Shown: in pieces, positions 11,076-25,400 of the stretch
Layout of the letters: every line of letters begins with the position of its first letter
How positions within the stretch are numbered: the first letter of the stretch is position 1
NCBI GenBank assembly: GCA_025677815.1
Contig: JAIXMP010000031.1
Coordinates: forward strand, 477,511 to 541,510
Origin: Phascolomyces articulosus
Lineage: Eukaryota; Mucoromycota; Mucoromycetes; Mucorales; Lichtheimiaceae
Length of the DNA stretch: 64,000 nucleotides
Direction: 5' to 3'
Translations under genes and position numbers: made by a program
The notes under the pieces: model-generated
What the model was told of the DNA's origin: nothing
What the model saw: the letters and a program-made list of their open reading frames with translations, nothing else
Databases searched by the model: none

Positions 11076-14000
11076 TATGTCAATAAAGTGATTATAAAAA
11101 AGAAAAAAAAAGCAGGGTTTTCCCCTTTATATATGATATACCTGATTCCCAGAGGAAGTTTCCGACGGGTTATTATTGTAATTAAAAAGCGTGCGAAGAA
11201 GTTGAATCGTGTGTCCGATCATTTTTTGGTGCATTTTTTTTTTAACCATCCACCATCCGTTTTTTATATGTTTTTTTTTTAAAAAAAAGGATATCATTAT
11301 TATTTATGAATGATAATCTCATCATTATCATCTATTTTATTCATGTTTCAGTGATTCGTCTTGATGATACTATGTGAATGCACAACAACGACTAAATTAT
11401 ATGATGATCTGATTATATTAAACCCCTCTCTATTGACAATAAAAAAAAGGGATTTTTTGCATGTTACAATCAAGGGTCCATACACACCATCTCTTTTGAC
11501 CTAATATATGAATGCCAAGATAATACTAAATCTGTATAATAGTAATAAAACGCTTAATCTCTATTTTTTTTTATATTGATTTTGTTTATATTGAGCATAC
11601 TTAACTCATTATTTATTTGGTTGATCTTGTTTGGGAAAATAATGTTTTGTTGGTGAACAGCAAATGGCTAGACTATTACATAATCAGAGACTAAAATTTG
11701 AGTTTTTCAATACGGGAAAACACATTGCAAATATATATATATATATTTCCTATCTTCCAATAGAGTTAAAATAACACTATATCATCATGGTATTTTTATC
11801 ATTAAGATTTACCCTTTTGAATAAAGAAGAATGGAACAAAATGTTGTATCGTCCCAAATTTTCTTCGTTTTGTGACTTCTCAAACTGTAGTATTCGTTGA
11901 ATCATAATCTATCTATTATTGTTATTAAGCGCTTTCAACAAGAAAAGTACGTTTGTGTAAAATTTATTGATAAAAAGCATTATAGAAAATGTGAAGACAA
12001 GCGGTGTCTATAAACATTGACATTAACATATGAACATCATGAAACAAAAGTATTATCAAAACTTCTTATTACTAATATATTTATTATCATGTTCATGTGT
12101 ATAACAGTATGTAATGGTCAGTTGTATATCATTGTTGCATAATATACAACTGATAGTGAAAATAAAATAATATAAAACAACATCATCAACTTAGATTTAA
12201 ATTTGTTATGGTACGTAAAGTAACTAAGATCAACCTATGGTATATATCTAAAGTATCATAACGACATCGAATTATATGAAGGACAAGTTTATTATTGTTG
12301 CATTCGTTTAAGTAGATATATTATACATTACAAGATGAACATGTGCTTTTCTACAATATATATAAATGATTCATAGGGTAATATAGGCAATAGAATAAAT
12401 GATGATTTACAATCACGGGTTAGATAGATCAAAAGATCTATTTAGGGTCCAAAAATAAGGGAACCATTTGTTCCTGATAATAGTGTAGAGATTTCTCTCT
12501 GTTGAATGCCATTGTTTATATATATATACATATTTCTGTACGTACCACTTTCTTTTCCTTTATTATTCGACAAATGAACGTGGAGTTCACCTATGATGTA
12601 TTTTATTAGTCTTTTTTAATAGACAAGAGGTTTTTTTTTCAATACCATTATTTTATATATAGTTTTATAGCATAAATAGAGTTTAACAAAATTACTGCTA
12701 CCAGGAGCCACATCTCGGGGATCATTTTAGTATTGTGTTGCTTCCTTATGTTTCCTTTTGAAATATTGTTCCTATAAATTATATACTATTATTCTTGAGA
12801 AAAAAAATGAGTTACAAGGGACTTTTTCTATATGGCCACAGACAAAGATACTACATATGATAACATCTGCCTCTCGAATTCAACCAAATAAAAAAAACCC
12901 CCAAGGTGTCATCCAATAGAGAAGATTTTGCTCATCTTCTGAGTTTTATGCAAAGCAACAAGAAAGGCCCCAAATTCATATATACAATTTTACACACCAA
13001 GGTTCAACACGAAACTAAACATTAAGAAGAAAGTATTATTCTTTATTTGTAGATGTACAAGGCCCATTTAGGCACTCATGTATTGAAAGTTGTAAAAGAA
13101 GAGGTACTGCGTATATGTTACTCACTGTAGTTATTATATATCGATTTTAATAACAAAAATTCAACTGAAGTTGACTAGTATCCGTTTGAATCAATTAAAA
13201 AAGCATATTTAACTTGAACATTGAAAGAGTGATTCGAGGTATTGATTCTTTGAATAAACTGGCAAAGATGATAAAGTATATAAAATACGATAGTACGAAA
13301 TGAGCTTATTTTAATCTGAACAAATTTTTAATCTCAAAGCACATTTTAGGTAAATATACTACCACATTTCCTTGGAAAAGGTTTTACGAGATATCGAGAC
13401 GTTTTTTATATACACTGACAAGTCAGAAAGAGGCATGAAAAAGACGATGATATACGATGTATAAGTGGTAATACTAAATCAAACCATCTAAATAACAACA
13501 ACATATCGTTTACACTACTTCACAGATTGGACCATATTGTAAACAAAACCAGTTTTATACTTTCACTTCTGCATGCCATTTCTTGTAAAAGTTCTGGGAT
13601 TCAACCACAGGGCTATTCTCTGACCCAAATCAATACTTTGTTCAGCAGTAAGATAGAAATTGTACATAAATAGAGCAGAAATTCATTTACATGGATAAAG
13701 CTACTCATACCGGGGGAGCGTCTCCTCATTTATCGTTGTAGAAGATATACTTTTCAACTTGGATTTCAAACCATCTTATATCTCATTTTCATGAGGATTC
13801 TACTTCTACGAATGATGCTGCTTTTGGCTATCCCAGTTTTCATGAATATTTCTAGTTGATCCTGAGAATCCAACTTTTTATTTATCTATTGAAGCAAATA
13901 ATATACATTTACCTTTAAACATTTTTTTTTGGATTATATGTAAAAGGTACAGTACCCAAATGGTGTATCATCATGGGAAACTACAAAAAAAATGACATGA

Positions 14001-14550
14001 TGTTTATTGAATTCTGGTAACATGGATGAACAAAGTGACCCGTTTCATATTTTTGCACAATCATTAGACTTGGGGATCCTATTACTATTATTATTATTAT
14101 TATGCAAACAATCATTACACCAACTTTTTCAATAAACTTTATCCGTTTCGAATATTAGCTGATTCTTTTTTTTTAAACAAAAACTATAACTACATGGCAT
14201 TATATGATGAAAGGCTTTTTTTGTTTTAAAAAAATATAGACTTCATTGATGAAAGGAACTTTTTTTTTTGGTCAGGGTTTTCGTGTGACAATTCATTTCC
14301 CATGTCATTTTGAGCAAAAAAAACCATTTTTTATTATTATTTTACAAAAATTGAATTACAACATTGGAATTTTTGGTTTTATGCTGTACATTTTTTTTAT
14401 TAATATCTTCAATGATAGTGTGAATGACATGTGTGCTTGTTATGGATGTTGTGTTATTTCAAAGGGGATGAATTTTGACGTTTTGTATACTATAGGATGA
14501 AGGGGGGATTGTGTTGCGTTATGTGATTATAATGAGGGGGAACCATATAT
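11076..14550. other. 3.5-kb gene-poor AT-rich stretch
   Basis: Between the 5' end of the aldo-keto reductase and the 3' end of TPI I find no frame with protein-like composition, no tRNA-like or rRNA-like sequence and no clear inverted-repeat element. Short A/T runs, (TA)n tracts (about 11722-11746) and ATT repeats (about 14080-14103) are present. An unrecognised ncRNA cannot be excluded. Confidence 0.5.
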
Positions 14551-15954
<1,404 letters not shown>

Positions 15955-16681
15955 TTTTTGTATATTTACTATTTGTATAGCGTATATATATATCAAGAGA
16001 GAAAAGTGTGACCATTATTATTATTATTATTCAAATTCATATTTATACTTTTATATATATAACACTTATAAAAACTCACCTGATTTGTTTAAAAAAAGCG
16101 TGGAGATTGTAGAAAAGAAAAGAAGAAAAGAAGTAAAGAAAGAAAAAACACGCGTCTTATAATGCCTCGAAGTTGGTCCTCGGAATCGGAGTTGACAAGC
16201 ACAAAACGATACATCATATCACATGTTAAGAACTCCTTCCTCTCCCCGGCGGATCCGGCATTTAGCATGGTAACTGAAATCCAAAAAAAAAACTATTATA
16301 AACTATTACGTCAAGAGGAGTGGATTTTTTTAGACAGGGTCACTTTGGATCCTATATTTATATATATGTATATATTTCATTGAAAACAAATGTCAAAAGA
16401 AGTATGTGAGAGAAAGAAAGGTTAGAAGGGGAGTGGGAGAGGGGACTATATATATATATATAAAAGATATAAAGAATACAAAACAAAATATATTTATAAA
16501 AAAAAAAGGCATAGAATTCAGTAATGTTGTTCTTTTTTCTTTTATAAAGAAAAAAAAAAGAAGAACAGCTTATGTTTGTGTGAATGGATATGATACAAAA
16601 AAAAAAAAAAAGAAAGAAAGCTTATTTGCTGAGTGTTTTTTGGGATTTTGCTTATAATAATATAAGTGTCATTAGTGTGTT
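15955..16681. other. Intergenic between TPI and the C2H2 factor
   Basis: Holds the TPI upstream region and the 3' flank of the C2H2 gene. A compact segment near 16170-16260 is unusually GC-rich (for example CTCCCCGGCGGATCCGGC) and may be a regulatory element; its short open frame has no splice or family support. Poly-A and TA tracts fill the rest. Confidence 0.45.
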
Positions 16682-17105
16682 TTAAAGACAGGCACATTGA
16701 CGGTCAGAAACGAGATCTCGTAAAGAATCAAAAAAGTCAGATGTCGTCACTCTTTGTAAACGGCCAAATGCTTGGAGTGCCTCCAATTCATCAGATGTTA
16801 ACATGGATTTTTTTCTTTTTGTTGTTGTAGTAGTGGATGTTTTTTCCTTTTGAATGGTTGTTTCATCCTCATCCTGACTACTACTATAAGAGGATGGATT
16901 TGTTGTTGTTGTTGTTGTTGTATTCACTCTCATTATATGATGATGATGAGCTGCAGGTGGATTACAGAGATCGGCAATAGATAATCGTCGAGGTGTTGCA
17001 AATGATGATTCTTGTTTTGGAATGCATGTATTATCACTATGTGTTTTACTGATAGGATTATGGTTTGATAAGGTATTAGTCAAACTACTACTACTACTAC
17101 TAGAA

Positions 17106-17137
<32 letters not shown>

Positions 17138-17777
17138 AGAGGAAGAGGAAGAGGAAGATGTATTGCTACTAGTACTACTTGTCGTACTACTTCGACGTCG
17201 TCTTCTTAATAAAGGAGGTGGATGCTGAGATGAATGTTGATGATTTCTGTGTGTTTGTGTATGTTGCATCATATTATCAAATCGACTAAACATCTTGTTA
17301 CATTCTGGCATAATACATTTAAATGGTTTCTAATAAAGACCCATCATTATATATGTTAATAATAAGGATTTTTGTGAGAATACATATGCAAATAAACAAA
17401 ATATATGTATAAGGACACGCGTAAATCGATGAATTAGAAAGATCTTTTTTTACCTCTCCTGTATGTTTACTAAAAAGCCAGAAATAATAATAATAATCCA
17501 TAAGCCTCTTATTCTTTTTTGATAGCATTAAAAAAAAGGTTGTTCTTCTACTATTTTAATATATTTACCGAGCATGTCGAGCTAAATGTTCACTACGAGT
17601 AAATACCATTCGACAATCCCCATAACCCGTACATTGAAATAATCTTGGTTTATGTGAACCTTGATTATTATCATTATTATTTAATGTTGTAACATGATTA
17701 TTACTAGGACTATCGGTAGATAGAGTTGTAGTAGAACTTCCATTGGCACTATAACTTCTTGAACGATGAGGTGGCAT
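16682..17777 (-). CDS. Two-finger C2H2 zinc-finger transcription factor
   Basis: Three exons: 17777-17569, 17469-17454 (only 16 nt) and 17329-16682, giving 290 residues. The two adjacent C2H2 fingers (about residues 48-105) read FQC-x5-C with [13 protein letters not shown], then KPFKC-x4-C with [22 protein letters not shown] and SRFDN are recognition-helix sequences of the Msn2/4- and Com2-like group of fungal regulators that bind short C/G-rich stress-type elements. The microexon encodes the inter-finger linker R-KHTGE. The C-terminal two thirds are low complexity, with a Ser run of about 25 residues encoded by TCN codons at about 17091-17170, Thr runs and a His cluster. A helical segment near the end ([19 protein letters not shown]) could be a functional module. 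Targets are unknown. Confidence 0.88.
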
Positions 17778-18732
17778 ATTTTTTATTTGACTTTTGAGAA
17801 AAAGAAAAAGAGAAAGCGATAAAGAAAAAAAGAGAGAAGCAAAAAAAAAGGAACAAAAAAAAACGCACACGCATACAGGGCCTGTGTTTTTATAAATATG
17901 CACTAGCCATCTTCAATAAGTGTAGATGGTCTTGTGGAGGCCACCAAAATAAGAGAAGGCCGACCTAAAAAGGAGAACACTTTTGGGGGGGATTGGTTAG
18001 CAAGAGAAAGAGAGAGAGAGCCACCCTCCGCATGGGTTGAGAAAGGGTTGTGTGTGTGTGTGGGCGTGGGATTCTTTTTTTTTTTTTTTCAATCACGCAG
18101 ACCAACAACAACAACAACATTGAATTGAATGGGGGAGAGAGAAATTGAATGATGATGTGAATTTATTTACTTATCGGATGGGTAAAAAAAAAATTATAAG
18201 AAAGCAGGAACTCATCATTTTTACATAGTGTATAGTATATCCTATTTCATATAAAAAAGGATAAAAAAAGAGGTTCCCAGACCATCATCATAATGTCATA
18301 ATGGCGTAATAATTATCAATTGAATTGGATTGAAAAAAAAAGAGAAATGATTATATTATATTACTTGAGACGTGAAATTATATATATATTTATATGACTA
18401 TATCTTCTACTACCATGCTCGATTGATTGATTTGATTTGATTGATTTGATTACTTGTTGTTGTTGTTTGTTATTGTACGTTATTATTATATGGACTTGTT
18501 TTTTTTTCTTTACACTTCCATATCTCCCATGACCATATAATCGTGTCGCCGTCGTCTAATAGAATTCCTCCCCCAAAATAAGAAAGTTAGGTTATGTGTG
18601 ATTCACGGCGATCTCCCTTTTCCCTTTCTCACACAATCGAACAACCTTCATCGAATAATTCTTCTTTTTTTTTTTCATCCATCTACCTCTTTCTTTTTTT
18701 TTTTTTTTTTTTTTTTTTTTTGATTTTTTTCC
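17778..18732. other. Intergenic upstream of the C2H2 gene
   Basis: Contains the C2H2 factor promoter and the 3' flank of MAF1. It has a (GT)n tract near 18047-18062, GATTT-type repeats near 18421-18450 and a T29 run at about 18692-18720. No coding signal is supported. Confidence 0.5.
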
Positions 18733-19784
18733 TTACCGAGAAGTATCATCCATATCATCATCATCGTCATCATCATCCACTTCTTCATCTTCATCAGCAG
18801 ACATATTGGCAATACTATGGGTAAAATGAAATAAATATTTATATATATATATATATAGATATTACATCTTGTTTTATGCGATTACCTTTGACTTTTCACA
18901 GAAAAAAAGACCATTCTCTTCAATTTCCGGTTGAAAAAGAAATAATTGACGGACCATCTAAATAATGGGGGAATCGTGTGAATAGTAGAAAAAAACAGTA
19001 GGTTTCACTTTTGGTTTCAAAAAAAAAAAAAAAAAAAAAAAAAAACTTACAAATAACCATCTTCATTCATAGGATCTTCATCAATATCTGGATTATAACT
19101 ATAGACATCACACTCATGTAATCGTACTAAATCATCCAACGTATCCCACATTCTAAATTCCATTGATTTAATGTTGTTGTTTTTAGTGATATTTTCAAAA
19201 TCCATAATAACTACTTATTATCTAACCAAATGCAAAACACCCTAATAGAAATATTTATATATATATATATACCAACCGATATTTATTCACAATAAAATCG
19301 TTACCAAGGTTAAATAAAGTAGTATTGACAGAATTGATAACAAGGTCGAGTGAAGGTTGTTTACTAAATTGGTCCGGTCGTACATCACTAAAGTCATGTT
19401 CTGGAAATGACGCATTCAATGTAGCTAAAAGATAAAAGAATGTTTTTCGTGGAGCTGCTTCGTCTAATCGACCAAAAGGTGAAATGATGGACAATTCGTC
19501 GGGTGATATTGACCCAGGTGTCAAGTCATTACTATTGCCGGTATACCGGTTTTCAAGTTGTTTGAATAGTTTTTTTTCGGAACCGGCCGATTTACCTTTG
19601 TATATTTTTCAATGGAATCAGGTCTCCCTTTTTGAACTTTTTTTACAAAAAAAAAAAAAAAAGGCACAAACGATTTAAACTTACAAGAATATGCTTCGAC
19701 TCTACCATTTAATATACATTCAGGTGTTTCCCATCGAAAGACAGTGTTTAATTGTTCCAAAGAATCAATTTCCAGGAACTTCAT
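18733..19784 (-). CDS. MAF1: MAF1, repressor of RNA polymerase III
   Basis: Five exons: 19784-19685, 19595-19277, 19152-19051, 18957-18886 and 18814-18733, giving 224 residues. MAF1 inhibits Pol III transcription under nutrient limitation and stress when dephosphorylated. Recognition is strong: N-terminal MKFLEIDSLEQLN, box A with SCKSAGSEKKLFKQLENRY, LNASFPEHDFSDVRPDQF, then LHECDVYSYNPDIDEDP and LWSVNYFFFNRKLKRMVFF. The C-terminus is a run of Asp/Glu (EDEEVDDDDDDDMDD) that stops at CGG TAA. Because CG|GTAAGG also looks like a donor, a short further exon cannot be ruled out, although only homopolymer follows. Human and yeast MAF1 also end in an acidic tail. Confidence 0.95.
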
Positions 19785-20131
19785 TGTATAAAAAAAAAAG
19801 AGAAAAAATATAGGTAAGTTTTTAATAGATAGATAGAATTAGATAGATTTGAAAAATAAAGAAAAAAGAAGAAAGGGTTTATTGGGTGTTCATCAGGTGA
19901 CTATAAAGTAAAAGAATATTCCCGACTTCGCTTATGTTTAATAAAATGGTCTCAGAAGTTAATGCAGCGATAAAGACATATTTTAACCTCCACTCTATTT
20001 GAAGCTCAACTTATCCAAACTCTCTCTCTCTCTTTTTCAACTTACTTGACAGCATTAAACTACTATTACTATTACTATTCAATTTCCCCATTATCCAAAA
20101 AAGCATATTAAGAAAGACAAAAAGAGTGAGA
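19785..20131. promoter_or_regulatory. Divergent promoter between MAF1 and the F-box gene
   Basis: The 347 bp between two start codons facing away from each other must contain both upstream regions. A CT-rich tract (TCTCTCTCTCTTTTTC near 20018-20035) lies about 100 bp before the F-box start, typical of pyrimidine-rich fungal promoters. Confidence 0.45.
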
Positions 20132-21662
20132 ATGCTACTCCTTGAACTACCAAATGAGATTTTATGGACCATTCTTCATTTTGTACCACCACGAGACTCA
20201 CTCTGTTTACTCAAAACATGTAAATCCTTATATCAATTAAAGCAAGATGAATTATTTTGGCGTGAATTCGCTCGGCAATACGGGATGATTTATCTTCATC
20301 CTCATCAAACATGGTGGCAATTTTATATTTCGGGTGATTTGAAAAAGACATGTCCTCATATTCATGATCGTTTCTTTATGGAGACATTAACCAAAAAAGC
20401 CATGGTATTTTGGAATACACTTTTATCTTTTTCTTCTTCCTTTCAACAGCAACAACAACAACAACAACAACCATCAGAAAAAGAAAAAGAAAAAGAAGAA
20501 AAAAGAACATCCTTATTTTATGCATGTTGTCAAGAACAAGGACAAAAATTAAATGGGGGTGGACTCTGTTTATCCCCTCATTGCCAATTTGTAGGATGTG
20601 GTGATGCATTTTTTTCACCGGAAGCTAACCCGGGTCATTTACGTGAACATTATCATGCGACTGGCCATACGTGTGTTCTCAAATTGTCTTCATTACATTT
20701 CTGTGAATTGTTCTGCTATGCGTGTAACAAACCTGGTAAAAACTATCACATGTTAACATTTTTATTCTTTTTTTGTTTATCTGAAAGGAGGGGGTGATGA
20801 TGATGATGGTGGTCTGTGTGTAAATCTTAAATTTATTATCACATATCTCACATAATTATCAATCTTTTTTTTTAGTTGGATTTTGGGGTTTTCCAAGCAT
20901 GGAAAAACCGATAGGGGAACGGTATTTGGTCCGTTCAATTGTACAAACACTCGTGAACACTTTTCCCAAGGATCCTTATTTAAAAAATCAAGCCATTGAA
21001 CGTCGTCGTGCAATTGAACGACGATTAGTATGGTCTCAACAAAGTCATGAAGATTCTTATATTATTGAACGTTCATGGTTTATGGCATGGAATGAATTTT
21101 TATTTGGTACGTACAAAAAAAAATCTGTTTTTTTTTTATTTTTATGTAAAAATAATAGATACATATTGACTTATGAACCTACTTATGCCGGGATTTAGAA
21201 AAAACTGATCAAATACCAGGTGTTTTATTAAATAAGAGCCTCTTTTGTTCTATGACAACGAATACATTACGCTCCGATATTGAACTGGGAACCGACTTTG
21301 AATTGGTCGGAGGCGTGGTACGGAGTTATATTGAACGTGTCTATGACATCGATGGTCCTGTCGTTTCCGCATGTAAGTTTTTTTAGTTTCTTTTTTCATC
21401 CTCCCCCTTTTCACACACACACACACACACACATACATACATACACACACTCCTTCTTCTCCGAGACGTTCCGTAAGATGAAATAGTTTATTTCTCCGGA
21501 TTCAATAGTCATATATATACCGAACCTTATATATATATATGAAACAAACATATTTTAGATGAGCTTCAATGGAAACCAGAATATCGTAAAATATGCGAGT
21601 CTATTTTATTTCGACGACATATTATGCAACGAGGACCTCAAGGTATACCAAGTGATCCATGA
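20132..21662 (+). CDS. F-box protein with UBP-type zinc finger and DUSP domain
   Basis: Four exons: 20132-20735, 20876-21106, 21199-21372 and 21559-21662, giving 370 residues. Domains in order: an F-box at residues 4-48 (LELPNEILWTILHFVPPRD); a Gln run at about 108-117; a UBP-type zinc finger at about 130-215 (CLSPHCQFVGCGD, HLREHYHATGHTCVLKL, FCYAC), a fold that in other proteins binds the free ubiquitin C-terminus; and a DUSP-like domain (SYIIERSWFMAWNEF, IPGVLLNKSLF, DFELVGGVV), normally found in ubiquitin-specific proteases. No USP catalytic Cys or His box is present. The predicted role is an SCF adaptor reading ubiquitin or ubiquitinated partners. The ATG at 20132 is preferred because the F-box begins almost immediately. 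Domain calls are by eye; the F-box and UBP finger are firm, DUSP likely. Confidence 0.85.
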
Positions 21663-22410
21663 TCTCTCCCTTCCCCCCTACTTCTAAATACTATATACAT
21701 TAGAGAATTATACACTTTTTTTTTACACATATATGATATTGTAAATTATAATAATAATTATATATTCTAAAAGAACCAACAAAAGAAAAAAAAATGAGAG
21801 TTATAATGTACAAAATATAATAAAATAAATGAAAGGGAAGGTTTTGTTTCTTAAGAAAAAAAAATGTGAACGTGTGTTTGTTTTTTCTCATCCTTTTTTT
21901 TTTTGGTAGGGAAAGTGGGGGGGGGGGTTTTCTATATATATCAAATTTGAACCTGAATTAAAAGAAAAAAGAAGAAAAGGGAATGGTTGGTTGTTGGGTT
22001 GTTTTTTCAAGTAAGAGGAGGAGGAGAAGGCAAAAAAAAAAACCAGAATTAAAGGGTGTTTTTTAGAAAGATAGAAGAGAGAGAAAGAGAGGGTTACTAA
22101 GTTTTACTTGTTCTTTTTTTTTTTTTTGAACATAATTAATAATAGTAATAATAATAATAATAAAAAAGAAGTGTGATGAATGAGAAAAAAAAAACCAAAG
22201 GGACAGTGAACGGGTATAACCAAGTAATAATAATAAGAAAAGGAAAGGTTGCAAGTTAAGATAAATAATAAGAATAATGATGGGGGAGGGGGATGGATGA
22301 CGATAATAGTAATAATAATAATAATGATAATAATAGTAATAATAATAGTAGTAACTTATCGAAAAAAAAATAATTAAATAATAATAAAAAAACAATAACT
22401 CATTTTTCTT
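21663..22410. other. Intergenic, convergent 3' flanks
   Basis: Region between the 3' ends of the F-box gene and the DIP2-like gene. It is dominated by A/T homopolymers and ATA/AAT trinucleotide repeats (about 22140-22350), with a G9 run near 21918-21927. No gene is supported. Confidence 0.5.
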
Positions 22411-25400
22411 TTAGTGGAAGGATTGAGGTGGTTCAGTGACTGCGGGTGAAGTTGGTACAGAAGAAATACGTGTACCAGATTGTTTTGAACTTCCAGTATC
22501 ACGTCGTTCCAAATCCCGTTGACTACTTTGAATACTATCACTACGTCCAATATCTGTATTTTCAGCAATCGAACGACCGCTCGCTGAATGAGGTGTATGC
22601 GCTTGTGGATAGCCTTGTTGTGATTGTTGTCCCAATCCTTGTTGTTGTTGAACACCAGAAGCAGGCATCGAATAAACAGAAGCTGTATCATCAATGTGTG
22701 ATTGTGTCCATTGAGGTAAACTCAAAGGTTCATGTTGATTGGTAATACGACTCACATACAATACAGGTAATTTCTTTTCCAAAAATGATGTCATGGCCTT
22801 TTTACGTTGTTTTTCACCAAAGCGTGTTCTTGGTAATTGATTACTATGAATCACTGCAATCGTATCGATCAAGAATGAATGACTTTCTAAAATAGCATTG
22901 ACTACGAGAGGAACAGCAGAGATGGCTTGATCGTTGGATTTGACGGCAACAACAACGACAATTTCTTGACCCGCTTGGAATATAATACTATTATCAATTC
23001 GATTATTAGCATTAGATAGAAAATAATGCATCATGATTAGGGAAAAAAAAAAGAGAGAGTCATTTACCATCCACCAGGAACAATGCCTGGATGACACCGT
23101 TCCACCGTCATTTCCACATCATATGGGAAATGAATCAATCCATTACGTTCAATCGTTTCATTCTTTGCACCCAATACAAATAAACATTGACCTTCTTCAA
23201 TGACAGGTTGACCTCGATCCACACGTCGTTGTACGTTCCACAAGAATCCCAAATCACCTGTACGCATATATTTGATTCTTGGATCCCCGCCTGTCAATGT
23301 TGCTTCAAATTGAGCTTGTCGTTCGGCTTCATTTTGTCCATAAATACTCTTGATATTACAATCTGACGAGACCCAAATTTCACCCACCATGTTACTTGGA
23401 CATACAGCACCTGTTTCTGGATTCACAATGGCCACCATCGTATTACTGGGGACAATACCTGAATCATGTAAAATAATACCATACATTTCATCTTCGGCAG
23501 GTAAAGGTCGAATAATGCCTTGACGAAGCCAAGTAAAGTCCACCAGTAATGAAATCGGTTCAATCAACATGTAGGAACGGGTTGTGATCATAGGGTTACC
23601 CAAGTGACTATAGACGGTGTTGATGGCTTCTTTTTCAAGTCGTTTGGAGGCAAACGTTTGTACCATATGTTGATCTGATTTATATTTAAAAAAAAAGGGT
23701 GGGGGGAAATGAGTTGTTAGTCTCTCATTCGATGATGATTTTTTTTTATCACGGATAAAAAAAAAACTTACATAATCCAGGACGAGGTCGACCTTCTGTC
23801 ACAAGCATCAAGTTTTGAACACTTTGTAAAACAAAGGATCGTTGTTCCATGGGACTACTCTTCTTGGAATAGTTCATGTAATATTGAATTAAAGGATGGG
23901 AAGAGCATACGTCCTTGGCTAATTTCATCAATAAATTGAAAAAAACAATAGTTTTTGAGTTAGAAAAAAAAATAATCAGCACGTATTCACCACAAAAAAA
24001 AAGCGCATCCTCTCATTTCCAATCTAAAAAAAAATACGTACCTTTATATCGTTGCAATAATTCAAAGTAACTTGAGGGATTAAGATAAAAGTCACTGATC
24101 GATAACATAATAGTAGGCGAACCTTTAGAATAATAAAACGAGAGAAAACTAATGTTAAATCATAGGATGCGCATCAAAAAGGACAAAAAAAAAAAAACTC
24201 GACCAGATATTCAATGACTTTACCAACATATACACCACAAAAGGCAAAATGCAATAAGCCTAAACTATCATACGCTCCTAATCCAGAACCTACAATACTT
24301 CGTTGTGACTTGAGTTGACATGTCATTTTTTGAGCACGACATTGAGCCAAGATCGTTTCATGACCTATTGAAGTATATGTATGTGTCCCATCCATGGCCG
24401 TATGCACCGAAATAAGTGCAGGGAATTTTTCTCCAGTAGAAAACCATTCTGGTTTCACATAGAATCCACTGTCTTTACCCAACATTTTACTTGTCTTGGA
24501 TGCTTTGCCCAAATTCGTAAACTCTGGTAACTTGTACCGTTTATCTCGATATTGTTGCATGACTTGTTTCATGAACATCGATGTATTCTTATGCTTCATG
24601 ATTTCTTCTGCTGCAGCATTGGTTAAAATATATGTTACATCCAAAGAACGAACGGTGGATACCAAATTTTCCACTTCTTCCTTTAATCGTTGTTGATTTT
24701 GTTCTGGATCTGGGGGTTCAAATAAGACAGGAATGACACCCAAGACCATACAAGCATAAATGGCTTGAATCCATTCAATACCAAAGGGAACCAAGATCAG
24801 TGCTTTTCTTCCACGTTTCCATCCCTTTTTCATTAAATAATTGGCCACAGCGGCAATCTTGCTATTGATCTTGCGCCATGTGTAAGGTTTGGTATTGATC
24901 ACACTACCATTGCTAGCTTGTGTGACGGCAATAAAGGCCACTTCTTCCGCTGTTAATTTCGTACGCCATAATAATACATCTACAATATTGGTAAATTTGT
25001 TGAGATCGAAATCGGTTCGTTCATCAATGACTTCACGGACAGTTTCCATGCCTGTATGTTGTTGTTGAGGACGTGGCATGATTTGTCCTGAACGAATGGC
25101 GCGATCATATGCTGCAAAGGAACGCCATAATCCATTGGCAGGATCTTCATGAGTTGCCAAGTTGAAGATGGTACGATCGACATCCATTTTGAGATAACGA
25201 ATAGGCATTTCTCCATTCATAAAGGCTCGTTTGACCATCAATGGATGTACGTGACGTCTACCATGTTTCACCCATCGGGCCATGGTGTTGGTGGCTAATA
25301 TAATCACACCATAGATACGTAATCCATGGAAATTTAATGCAGTGTCAATCACGCTTGTGGCAATTTTACTGAGTTCGGATTTGGAAACCATACTAGGTAC

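Noticed and set aside
16162..16383. Short plus-strand frame over a GC-richer patch near the TPI promoter
   Set aside because: No family match and no splice support; more likely regulatory DNA.
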